Of a stretch of 7,661 nt of DNA, positions 1-6,632 are shown piece after piece. Position 1 is the stretch's first letter. Every line of letters begins with the position of its first letter. Under the pieces are notes generated by a model. That model saw nothing but the letters and a program-made list of their open reading frames with translations. It was not told where the DNA came from and did not search any database. This stretch comes from Acidothermales bacterium (GTDB lineage: Bacteria > Actinomycetota > Actinomycetes > Streptosporangiales > WHST01). The translations under genes were made by a program, and so were the position numbers. The stretch lies in the NCBI GenBank assembly GCA_017354575.1, contig JAFMQP010000188.1, forward strand, positions 1 to 7,661, written 5' to 3'.

Positions 1-849
1 CTCGCCCCGACCCTGGTCAAGCTGCACTTCCCGCAGCAGATCGGTCTCGTCACCGGCGTCTACACGACGCTGATGCAGCTGTCGACGGCCGTCGCCGCTG
101 CGGCCAGCGTGCCGATGTCGGACGCGCTCGGCGGCTGGCGGCATGGCCTCGGGGTGTGGGCCCTGGTTGCCGCGGTCGCCGCCGTGCCGTGGCTCGGCCT
201 GCCGCGCGAACGCGTGACGCTGCGGCAGAACGCCCACCGCGTGACCTGGCGCGGGCTGTCTCGCAGCCCCACGGCCTGGCTGCTCGCCGCGTTCTTCGGC
301 ATCCAGTCGGGCAACGCGTTCACCCAGCTCGGCTGGCTGCCCGCCCTGTTCGCCGACGCGGGGGTGAGCACGGCCGACGCGGGGTACGCGCTGTCGGTGA
401 TCCCGGCCGTCGGCGTGGTCGTGTCGGCCGCGCTCGCCGCGCTCACCGCCCGGCTCCGCTCGTTCCGCCCGACCGTCGTCGCGCTGTGCGTGTGCGCCGC
501 CCTCGGCTACGTGGGCGTGCTCGTCGTCCCCGCGACGGCGCCGTGGTTCTGGGCGTTGCTGCTGGGCGTCGGCGGCGGCATGTTCCCGGTCGGCCTGATC
601 CTCATCGGGCTGCGCGCGCCCACCGGCCAGGGCACCAGCGCGCTGTCCGGGTTCGTCCAGGGCATCGGGTACGTCGTCGGCGCGGCCATCCCGTTCCTGG
701 TCGGGTTGCTCCACGACGCCACCGGCACGTGGACGTACGCCGTCGCCGTGCTGCTCGGTTCCGTCGTCCTGCTGTTCGTCGCCGGCCTCGGCGTGACCCG
801 CATCCGGTACGTCGAGGACGAGATAACCGGAACCGGCGAAGGCACGTAG
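1..849 (+). CDS. MFS transporter, CynX/NimT-type, 5' truncated by window edge
   Basis: The reading frame is open from base 1 and ends at TAG 847-849, giving the last 282 residues of a membrane protein whose start lies outside the window. About eight hydrophobic segments are visible, which would correspond to helices 5-12 of a 12-helix major facilitator. The first residues (LAPTLVKLHFP, then GLVTGVYTTLMQ) match the segment after the N-terminal half in cyanate permease CynX and 2-nitroimidazole transporter NimT (typically LP.L.K..FP and G..TG.YT). The charged stretch around LPRERVTLRQ would be the central cytoplasmic loop. Later helices are rich in Gly and Ala (GVGGGMFPVGLILIGLR, GFVQGIGYVVGAAIPF), as usual in this family. 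The substrate cannot be told from sequence; family members move small anions or hydrophobic compounds by secondary transport at the cytoplasmic membrane. hisS follows after 46 bases on the same strand and may be read through from this gene. Confidence 0.85.
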   Translation, partial: LAPTLVKLHFPQQIGLVTGVYTTLMQLSTAVAAAASVPMSDALGGWRHGLGVWALVAAVAAVPWLGLPRERVTLRQNAHRVTWRGLSRSPTAWLLAAFFGIQSGNAFTQLGWLPALFADAGVSTADAGYALSVIPAVGVVVSAALAALTARLRSFRPTVVALCVCAALGYVGVLVVPATAPWFWALLLGVGGGMFPVGLILIGLRAPTGQGTSALSGFVQGIGYVVGAAIPFLVGLLHDATGTWTYAVAVLLGSVVLLFVAGLGVTRIRYVEDEITGTGEGT

Positions 850-880
850 CATTTCGTCCCGTCAGCGACACGAACGCACC

Positions 881-887
881 AGGAGAG
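881..887 (+). promoter_or_regulatory. Ribosome binding site of hisS
   Basis: AGGAGAG lies 8 bases before the GTG at 896, a strong Shine-Dalgarno match at good spacing. It fixes the GTG as the start of hisS rather than a later ATG. A TAGCAT box that could be a -10 overlaps the upstream stop codon (847-852), but no convincing -35 accompanies it. Separate transcription of hisS is therefore possible but not shown. Confidence 0.65.
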
Positions 888-895
888 ACGAGAGC

Positions 896-2215
896 GTGAG
901 CGAACAGCGGCGAGTCCGGCCGGCCCCGTTGAGCGGCTTCCCCGAGTGGACGCCCGAGGTCAGGCTCGTGGAGCTCCATTGGCTCGACCGCATCCGCGCG
1001 GCGTTCGAACGTTACGGCTTCTGCTCGGTCGAGACCCCGTCCGTCGAGGCGCTCGAGGTGCTGCTGGCCAAGGGCGAGACCTCGCAGGAGGTCTACACGC
1101 TGCACCGGCTGCAGGCGGACGAGGCGGACGCGGGCGAGGCGCGGCTCGGCCTGCACTTCGACCTGACCGTGCCGATCGCGCGGTACGTCGCGCAGCACTT
1201 CAACGACCTGGTCTTCCCGTTCAAGCGCTACCAGATGCAGCGGGTGTGGCGGGGCGAGCGCCCGCAGGAGGGCCGGTTCCGCGAGTTCATGCAGTGCGAC
1301 GTCGACGTCATCGACGTCGACGACGTGGCGCTGCAGTTCGACGCCGAGCTCGCGCGGATCGTGTGCGAGGTGCTCACCGAGCTGGGCATCCCCCCGTGGG
1401 CACTGCACGTGAACAACCGCAAGGTGCTGCAGGGCTTCTACCAGAGCCTGGGCATCGGCGACCCGCTCGCCGTCATCCGGGTCGCGGACAAGATCGACAA
1501 GGTCGGCGTGGCCGGCGTCGAGGCGATGCTGGCCGACGACGTGGGGCTCGCGCCCGAGCAGGTGCGCGCGTGCCTCGACCTCGCGGCGATCCGCGGCTCC
1601 GGCGCCGGCGTCGTCGACGACGTCACTGCACTCGGCGTCAAGTCCGACCTGCTCACCGAGGGCCTCGACGAGCTGGGGTACGTGCTCGACGCGATGTCCG
1701 ACCTGCCGGACGGGACAGTGCTCGCGGACCTGTCCATCGCCCGCGGGCTGGACTACTACACCGGCACGGTCTACGAGACCAGGTTCACCGACTGGCCGGA
1801 CTACGGGAGCATCGCGTCCGGCGGCCGGTACGACGACCTGGCGGGCTCGTACATCAACCGCCGGCTGCCCGGCGTCGGGCTGTCCATCGGGCTCACCCGC
1901 ATCTTCGCGAAGCTGGTGGGCGAGGGCCTGCTCGAGACCGCCGCGAGCTGCCCGACCGACGTGCTCGTCGTCGTGCCGAACGCCGAACGCCGCGGCGTCG
2001 CCGTCGAGACGGCCGCCCGGCTGCGCGAGCGTGGCCTACGGACCGAGCTGTACCACCAGGCCGACCGCATCGGGAAGCAGCTGCGGTACGCCTCGCGCAA
2101 GGGCATCCCGTACGTATGGTTCCCGCCGTTCGACGACGGCAAGCCGCACGAGGTCAAGGAGATGGCCGGGGGCGACCAGGTCGAGGCCGACCCGTCGACC
2201 TGGCGGCGCCCGTAG
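896..2215 (+). CDS. hisS: Histidine--tRNA ligase (HisRS), Bifidobacterium/Micrococcales type
   Basis: This class II synthetase charges tRNA-His with histidine in the cytoplasm. The 439 residues match the usual bacterial length of 420-480. Order of parts: motif 1 region at about 14-60 (GFPEWTPE, then GFCSVETPS); the substrate-binding stretch HFDLTVPIARYV at 87-98; motif 2 at about 107-138 with RVWRGERPQEGRFREF; the HisRS-specific HisA motif IARGLDYYTG at 281-290, whose Arg283 corresponds to the catalytic arginine of E. coli HisRS; motif 3 GVGLSIGLTRI at 326-336; then an anticodon-binding domain from about 352 (DVLVVVPNAE, GIPYVWFP, EVKEMAGGDQVEAD). The DLTVP.ARY form and the C-terminal GIPYVWFP/EVK signature match HisRS of Bifidobacterium and Micrococcales rather than the Mycobacterium/Streptomyces form with a TLRPEGTA motif. 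The GTG start has a good ribosome binding site 8 bases upstream. It could be the only hisS or a second copy; the window cannot tell. Confidence 0.96.
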   Translation: MSEQRRVRPAPLSGFPEWTPEVRLVELHWLDRIRAAFERYGFCSVETPSVEALEVLLAKGETSQEVYTLHRLQADEADAGEARLGLHFDLTVPIARYVAQHFNDLVFPFKRYQMQRVWRGERPQEGRFREFMQCDVDVIDVDDVALQFDAELARIVCEVLTELGIPPWALHVNNRKVLQGFYQSLGIGDPLAVIRVADKIDKVGVAGVEAMLADDVGLAPEQVRACLDLAAIRGSGAGVVDDVTALGVKSDLLTEGLDELGYVLDAMSDLPDGTVLADLSIARGLDYYTGTVYETRFTDWPDYGSIASGGRYDDLAGSYINRRLPGVGLSIGLTRIFAKLVGEGLLETAASCPTDVLVVVPNAERRGVAVETAARLRERGLRTELYHQADRIGKQLRYASRKGIPYVWFPPFDDGKPHEVKEMAGGDQVEADPSTWRRP

Positions 2216-2249
2216 CCGGCGCCGTCGCGTCCCGCTGAGCCGTCCCCGG

Positions 2250-2299
2250 CTTCACATGGCCAGCACCACCTTCACGCGGTCTGCACGCGATGTGAAGGT
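2250..2299. terminator. Imperfect hairpin between convergent hisS and fgd, possible bidirectional terminator
   Basis: ACCTTCAC (2268-2275) is complementary to GTGAAGGT (2292-2299). The stem continues with GCG (2276-2278) against CGC (2286-2288), leaving a 3-base bulge (2289-2291) and a 7-base loop. A further CTTCACAT at 2250-2257 is an exact inverted copy of ATGTGAAG at 2290-2297, so two stems compete for the same right arm. The site sits between the 3' ends of two convergent genes, where a shared terminator is expected. There is no T-run on either strand, which is common in actinobacteria but makes the call uncertain. The repeated CTTCAC words could instead be protein-binding sites. Confidence 0.4.
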
Positions 2300-2311
2300 T
2301 GCGCTCGCCGT

Positions 2312-2345
2312 GTGATCACGGAAATCACCTACATAACATGATCAT
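2312..2345. repeat. AT-richer island with two 8-bp palindromes
   Basis: GTGATCAC (2312-2319) and ATGATCAT (2338-2345) are perfect palindromes sharing the core TGATCA, with centres 26 bases apart. The first half of the former (GTGAT, 2312-2316) also pairs with ATCAC at 2324-2328. The stretch 2318-2352 is far poorer in G+C than anything near it. No gene starts here, and I find no convincing -35/-10 pair on either strand. It could be an operator, part of the transcription end of fgd, or chance. Confidence 0.3.
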
Positions 2346-2365
2346 TTCGAGAAGCGCGTGGCCGG

Positions 2366-3376
2366 TCAGGCGGTGCCGAGGTCGCGCAGGCGCGGGGCGA
2401 GGTCCTGCTCGAACTGGGTGAGGAACCGCTCCTGGTCGTGGCCCGGGGCGTGGAAGACCAGGTGGTTGAAGCCGGCGTCGACGTACGGCTTGACGTTCGC
2501 GACCGCCTCCTCCGGGTCGGCGCTCACGATCCACCTGCCGGCGATCTTGTCGATGGGCAGCTCGTCGGCGGCGCGCTCCATCTCGATCGGGTCCTCGAGC
2601 TCGGCCTTCTGCTCGGCCGAAAGCGCCAGCGGCGCCCAGAACCTGGTGTTCTCCAGCGCGGTGTCGTAGTCGTGGTCGTAGGACAGCTTGATCTCGATCA
2701 TCCGGTCGATCGAGGACGGGTCGCGCCCGGCCTTCTCCAGCCCTTCGTCGACGGCGGGGATCAGCTTCTCCTCGTAGAGGTCCATGCCCTTGCCGCTGGT
2801 GCAGATGAACCCGTCGCCGACGCGGCCCGCGTACCGCGCCATGGTCGGGCCGCCCGCCGCGACGTAGATCGGGACGCCCTCGACGGGACGGTCGTACATG
2901 GTGGCGCCGACGGTCGTGTAGTACTCGCCGGCGTAGTCGACCCGTTCGCCGCTCCACAGCGCGCGCATCAGCTCGACGGCCTCGCGCAGCCGGGCGAACC
3001 GCTCCTTGAACGCCGGCCACTGCATGCCGGACACCGCGATCTCGTTGAGCGCCTCGCCGGTGCCGATACCGAGCAGAACGCGCCCGGGGAACAGGCAGCC
3101 CATGGTGCCGAACGCCTGCGCGACGACGGCGGGGTTGTAGCGGAACGTCGGGGTCATCACGCTGGTGCCGAGCACGATGCGGGACGTGCGCTCGCCCACC
3201 GCGCTCATCCACGCGATGGAGAACGGCGAGTGCCCGCCCTCGTGCCGCCACGGCTGGTAGTGGTCGCTGACGAGGGCGCTGTCGAAGCCGTGCGCCTCCG
3301 CCCGTACCGCCAGCTCGACCAGCTCGCGGGGCCCGAACTGCTCCGCGGACGCCTTGTATCCGATCGTGATGGTCAT
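2366..3376 (-). CDS. fgd: F420-dependent glucose-6-phosphate dehydrogenase (Fgd1 ortholog)
   Basis: This enzyme oxidises glucose-6-phosphate to 6-phosphogluconolactone while reducing coenzyme F420, the main source of F420H2 in mycobacteria and relatives. The 336 residues equal the length of M. tuberculosis Fgd1, and the sequence follows it nearly end to end: GYKASAEQF at 6-14, SDHYQPWRHEGGH at 37-49, GTSVMTPTFRYNPAV at 70-84, GIGTGEALNEIA at 103-114, FICTSGKG at 190-197, and NHLVFHAPGHDQERF at 304-318. Residues matching the Fgd1 active site by alignment are Asp38, His39 (catalytic base), Trp43, Glu108 (acid), and the phosphate-binding Lys196, Lys257 and Arg281. All are present, which supports the specific assignment over a generic luciferase-like F420 oxidoreductase. 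The ATG start has a weak GGTAGG ribosome binding site 8 bases upstream. It lies 22 bases after the polA stop on the same strand, so it probably shares the polA transcript. F420 biosynthesis genes must be elsewhere in the genome. Confidence 0.94.
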   Translation of the reverse strand: MTITIGYKASAEQFGPRELVELAVRAEAHGFDSALVSDHYQPWRHEGGHSPFSIAWMSAVGERTSRIVLGTSVMTPTFRYNPAVVAQAFGTMGCLFPGRVLLGIGTGEALNEIAVSGMQWPAFKERFARLREAVELMRALWSGERVDYAGEYYTTVGATMYDRPVEGVPIYVAAGGPTMARYAGRVGDGFICTSGKGMDLYEEKLIPAVDEGLEKAGRDPSSIDRMIEIKLSYDHDYDTALENTRFWAPLALSAEQKAELEDPIEMERAADELPIDKIAGRWIVSADPEEAVANVKPYVDAGFNHLVFHAPGHDQERFLTQFEQDLAPRLRDLGTA

Positions 3377-3398
3377 GCGGCCAACCTACCGCCCGCCG

Positions 3399-6095
3399 TC
3401 AGTGGCCCGCGGTGTCCCAGTTGTCGCCGGTGCCGACGGAGACCTCGAGCGGCACCTTCAGCTCGTGCGCCTCGGCCATCTCACCGACGACGAGCTCACG
3501 CAACCGGTCGAGCTCGCCGGGCGCGACCTCGAAGACGAGCTCGTCGTGCACCTGCAGCAGCATCCTGGAGCGCAGGCCCGCGTCGGCGATGGCGCGGTCG
3601 ACGCGCAGCATCGCGACCTTGATGATGTCGGCGGCCGAGCCCTGGATCGGCGCGTTGAGCGCCATCCGCTCGGCCATCTGCCGCCGCTGCCGGTTGTCGC
3701 TCACGAGGTCGGGCAGGTACCTGCGGCGGCCGAGCAGCGTCTCGGTGTAGCCGTCCCGGCGTGCCTGCGCGACGATGCCCCTGAGGAAGTCGCGGACGCC
3801 GCCGAACCGCTCGAAGTAGCGGTCCATGTGGGCGGACGCCTCGTCCGGCGTGATGCCGAGCTGCTGCGACAGCCCGTACGCGGACAGCCCGTACGCGAGT
3901 CCGTACGACATCGCCTTGATCCGCCTGCGCATCTCCGGCTCGACGCCCTCGGTCGGGAGGTCGAACGCGAGCGCGGCGACGTAGGTGTGCAGGTCCTCCC
4001 CCGACTGGAACGCCTCGATCAGGCCCGCGTCGTCGGACAGGTGCGCCATGATGCGCATCTCGATCTGGCTGTAGTCGGCGGTCAGCAGCGTCTCGTACTC
4101 CCGGCCGACGACGAAGCCGCGGCGGATCGCCCGGCCCTCGACGGTGCGGATCGGGATGTTCTGCAGGTTGGGGTCGCGCGAGGACAGCCGGCCCGTCGCC
4201 GCCACGGTCTGGTCGAAGGTGGTGTGGATGCGGCCGTGGTCGTCGATCATCGGGATCAGCGAGTCGACGATGCTGCGCAGCTTGCTCACGTCGCGGTGCC
4301 GCAGCAGGTGCTCGAGCACGGGGTGGCCGGTCTGGATCGAAAGGCCCTGCAGCGCGTCCGCGTCGGTGGTGTAGCCGCTCTTGATCCGCTTGGTCTTCGG
4401 CAGGCTCAGCTCGTCGAACAGCACCTGCTGCAGCTGCTTCGGCGAGCCGAGGTTGAACTCGTGCCCGACGACGGCGAACGCCGCCTGCTCGGCCTCCTTG
4501 ACCCGCCCCGCGAGCGTCGCCGACAGGTGGTCGAGGTGGTCGCCGTCGGCCGCGACGCCGTGGCGCTCCATCGCGGCCAGCACACCCACGAGCGGCATCT
4601 CGACCTCGCGCAGCAGCGCGGTGCCGCCGCGCCGCTCGACGTCGGCCTCCAGCGCCTCGGCGAGCTGCAGCACGGCGTACGCGCGCACGCCGAGCGCCTC
4701 CGCCTCGTCCTGCTCGGCGCTGCCGTCGAGGGTCAGCTGCCCGCTGTCGTCGGCCTGGGCGCGCAGCTCCCTGCGGAGATAGCGCAGCACCAGGTCGCCG
4801 AGGTCGAAGGTGCGCTGCCCCGGCAGGGCGAGGTACGCGGTGAGCGCGGTGTCGCAGACCAGGCCGCCGATCCACCAGCCAGCGGCGGCGAACGCGAGCA
4901 TCGGGCCCTTGGCGTCGTGCATGACCTTCGGCCGGTCGGCGGCGGAAAGCCACGACCCGAGCGCCTGGTCGTCCTCCTCGATGACCTGAGTGGGGTCGAC
5001 GTAGCAGGCGGCACCGTCGGACGCGGCTATCGCCAGCCCGGTCAGCGTGCCGGTGCCGCGGCCCCAGGTGCCGGTGACGGCGACGGCGCACCGCCGGCCC
5101 GGCTCGGTGTGCTCGGCGAGCCACGCCGGTAGCTCACCCGCGCCGAGCACGCCGGTGTCGACGTCGAATCCCTCGTCGGCCTCCGGCTCGACGCTGGACA
5201 GGGTGCTGAACAGCCGCTCCCGCAACACCCGGAACTGCAGGTTGTCGAACAGCTCGTGCACCTGCTGGCGGTCCCAGTTGCCGAGCTGCAGGTCGTCGGG
5301 CGTGCGGTCGAGCGCGACGTCGCGGACCAGCTCGGTGAGCTGGCGGTTCTGGATGACCTGGGCCAGGTGCGCGCGGAGCGCGTCGCCGGCCTTGCCCTTC
5401 ACCTCGTCGACGCGGTCGACGAGGGAGTCGAGGCTGCCGAATTCGCGGATCCACTTGGCCGCGGTCTTCTCCCCCACGCCGGCGATGTTCGGCAGGTTGT
5501 CGCTCGGGTCGCCGCGGACGGCGGCGAAGTCGGGGTACTGCTCGGGCGAGAGCCCGTACTTCTCGTTGACGGCCTCGGGCGTGAACCTGGTGAGGTCGGA
5601 GACGCCGCGCCGGGGGTACAGCACCGTGACCTGGTCGCCGACGAGCTGGAGCGCGTCGCGGTCGCCGGTGCAGATGAGCACCTCGTAGCCCTCGGTCACA
5701 GCCTGGGTGGTGAGGGTCGCGATGAGGTCGTCCGCCTCGTACCCCTCCACCGCGAGCCGCGGGATGCGCAGCGCGTCGAGGACCTCCTCGATCAGGCTCA
5801 CCTGGCCGCGGAACTCGTTCGGCGTCTCGCTGCGGTTCGCCTTGTAGTCGGCGTACCGCTCGGCGCGGAACGTCTTGCGGGACACGTCGAACGCCACCGC
5901 CATGTGCGTGGGCTGCTCGTCGCGCAGCACGTTGATGAGCATCGACGTGAACCCGTAGACGGCATTGGTCGGCTGGCCGGTGGTGGTCGAGAAGTTCTCC
6001 ACGGGCAGCGCGAAGAACGCCCGGTAGGCCAGCGAGTGGCCGTCGATGAGCAGCAACCGCGGTGTCGCGGCCGTGGTGTCCTTGGTGGTGGCCAT
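3399..6095 (-). CDS. polA: DNA polymerase I, with 5' nuclease and inactive proofreading domain
   Basis: PolA fills gaps and removes RNA primers during Okazaki-fragment maturation and excision repair. Numbering below is from the GTG at 6098 (899 aa). The 5' nuclease (about 13-300) keeps its metal ligands: Asp19 (LLLIDGHS), Asp71, Glu121/Asp123/Asp124 (YEADDL), Asp146/Asp148 (GDRD) and the GDPSDN helix-hairpin region at 196-201. The 3'-5' exonuclease-like domain (about 330-500) lacks the DxE, YD and final Asp carboxylates. The polymerase domain has TGRLSSRDPNLQNIP at 635-649, motif A with Asp675 (TADYSQIE), O-helix RRRIKAMSYGLAYG at 724-737 and motif C with Asp852-Glu853 (QVHDELVF). O-helix position 732 is Tyr, where E. 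coli has Phe762. GTG 6098 and ATG 6095 are adjacent starts; I prefer ATG because AGGA (6104-6107) then stands 8 bases away. Divergent from the thioesterase gene, followed closely by fgd. Confidence 0.97.
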   Translation of the reverse strand: MATTKDTTAATPRLLLIDGHSLAYRAFFALPVENFSTTTGQPTNAVYGFTSMLINVLRDEQPTHMAVAFDVSRKTFRAERYADYKANRSETPNEFRGQVSLIEEVLDALRIPRLAVEGYEADDLIATLTTQAVTEGYEVLICTGDRDALQLVGDQVTVLYPRRGVSDLTRFTPEAVNEKYGLSPEQYPDFAAVRGDPSDNLPNIAGVGEKTAAKWIREFGSLDSLVDRVDEVKGKAGDALRAHLAQVIQNRQLTELVRDVALDRTPDDLQLGNWDRQQVHELFDNLQFRVLRERLFSTLSSVEPEADEGFDVDTGVLGAGELPAWLAEHTEPGRRCAVAVTGTWGRGTGTLTGLAIAASDGAACYVDPTQVIEEDDQALGSWLSAADRPKVMHDAKGPMLAFAAAGWWIGGLVCDTALTAYLALPGQRTFDLGDLVLRYLRRELRAQADDSGQLTLDGSAEQDEAEALGVRAYAVLQLAEALEADVERRGGTALLREVEMPLVGVLAAMERHGVAADGDHLDHLSATLAGRVKEAEQAAFAVVGHEFNLGSPKQLQQVLFDELSLPKTKRIKSGYTTDADALQGLSIQTGHPVLEHLLRHRDVSKLRSIVDSLIPMIDDHGRIHTTFDQTVAATGRLSSRDPNLQNIPIRTVEGRAIRRGFVVGREYETLLTADYSQIEMRIMAHLSDDAGLIEAFQSGEDLHTYVAALAFDLPTEGVEPEMRRRIKAMSYGLAYGLSAYGLSQQLGITPDEASAHMDRYFERFGGVRDFLRGIVAQARRDGYTETLLGRRRYLPDLVSDNRQRRQMAERMALNAPIQGSAADIIKVAMLRVDRAIADAGLRSRMLLQVHDELVFEVAPGELDRLRELVVGEMAEAHELKVPLEVSVGTGDNWDTAGH

Positions 6096-6102
6096 CACGA
6101 CG

Positions 6103-6112
6103 ATCCTAGAGT
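6103..6112. promoter_or_regulatory. Overlapping divergent -10 boxes for polA and the thioesterase
   Basis: On the + strand TAGAGT (6107-6112) fits the actinobacterial TANNNT -10. A TTGGTG lies 19 bases upstream (6082-6087), and the predicted start of transcription is about 29 bases before the thioesterase start codon. On the - strand TAGGAT (6108 down to 6103) fits TANNNT equally well and would place the polA transcript start on or beside its start codon; its -35 is poor. The same - strand bases also read as a Shine-Dalgarno (TAGGA), so only one of the two roles may be real. Confidence 0.4.
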
Positions 6113-6148
6113 TCCCTACTGACAGACTGCCCCCGCCCGGAGGTGCGT

Positions 6149-6571
6149 GTGCCCGACGACCAGGAGACGCAGGACGTACTCGCGCAGCTGCGCGCCGCCG
6201 AGGAGGGCACGCTACCGGAACGGATGGGTATCGAGGTCGGCGAGGCGACGCCGCAGCGGGTCGTGGGGACCATGCCGGTCGCCGGGAACACCCAGCCGTA
6301 CGGGCTGATGCACGGCGGCGCGTCCTGCGTGCTCGCCGAGACGCTCGGGTCGATCGGCGCCGCCCTTTACGCCGCCCCCGACCGGCTGGCGGTGGGGACC
6401 GAGATCAACGCGACCCACCACCGGGCCGTCCGCCACGGGACCGTCACCGGCGTCGCGACCCCGATACACCTCGGGCGGACCGTGGCGACGTACGGCATCG
6501 AGATCACGGACGAGCGTGATCGCCGGGTGTGCACGGCGCGACTCAGCTGCATGATCGTCGACCGCGTGTGA
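6149..6571 (+). CDS. Hotdog-fold acyl-CoA thioesterase, YdiI/MenI-like (PaaI superfamily)
   Basis: This small cytoplasmic thioesterase (140 residues from GTG 6149) should hydrolyse an acyl- or aryl-CoA thioester. The closest remembered match is E. coli YdiI (MenI), the DHNA-CoA thioesterase of menaquinone synthesis: QPYGLMHGGASCVLAETLGS parallels YdiI's QPFGLLHGGASVVLAESIGS, and later EINATHHR, ATPIHLGRT and YGIEITDE also align. Residues equivalent to the YdiI active site are Gln49, His55, Glu64 (catalytic acid), Ser68 and His90, all present. Start choice: an upstream in-frame GTG at 6143 overlaps the GGAGG Shine-Dalgarno (6139-6143), so GTG 6149, 5 bases after it, is more credible. The gene is divergent from polA and convergent with pdtaR. 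Family membership is firm; the DHNA-CoA substrate is only inferred, since this group also contains aryl-CoA and enterobactin-editing enzymes and no men gene is nearby. Confidence 0.88.
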   Translation: MPDDQETQDVLAQLRAAEEGTLPERMGIEVGEATPQRVVGTMPVAGNTQPYGLMHGGASCVLAETLGSIGAALYAAPDRLAVGTEINATHHRAVRHGTVTGVATPIHLGRTVATYGIEITDERDRRVCTARLSCMIVDRV

Positions 6572-6597
6572 TCACCCGGAGCGCCGCCACGCGCGCT

Positions 6598-6627
6598 TTG
6601 CATCGGCTACCCGGAGGTAGCTACGGT
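6598..6627 (+). promoter_or_regulatory. Candidate promoter upstream of structured intergenic RNA
   Basis: TTGCAT (6598-6603) and TACGGT (6622-6627) are separated by 18 bases and resemble the -35 and -10 of the main sigma factor (TTGACA / TANNNT). The predicted transcription start, about 6633-6635, coincides with the first base of the hairpin at 6633-6666. The pair lies after the thioesterase stop, so it would drive a separate transcript. Confidence 0.4.
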
Positions 6628-6632
6628 GGCCG

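Noticed and set aside
156..899. Second long + strand frame across the MFS gene, extending into hisS
   Set aside because: It is an Arg/Ala/Pro-rich shadow frame of the transporter. The MFS frame has clear membrane helices and family motifs and explains the region.
1296..1326. GACGTC/GTCGAC-rich repetitive stretch in hisS
   Set aside because: It encodes the DVDVIDVDDV stretch just after motif 2, and repeated GAC/GTC codons account for the repeat.
2031..2315. Small + strand frame of 94 codons overlapping the hisS 3' end
   Set aside because: It overlaps hisS out of frame for most of its length, is Arg/Ser/Thr-rich and lacks a ribosome binding site.
3871..3908. Short direct repeats of CCGTACGCG in polA
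   Set aside because: They follow from the AYGLAYGLSAYGL wording of the O-helix, which is normal for actinobacterial PolA.
3354..5132. Very long + strand frame opposite polA (592 codons)
   Set aside because: Antisense shadow rich in Arg, Val, Leu, Gln and Asp arising from the codon pattern of polA; no motif or ribosome binding site supports it.
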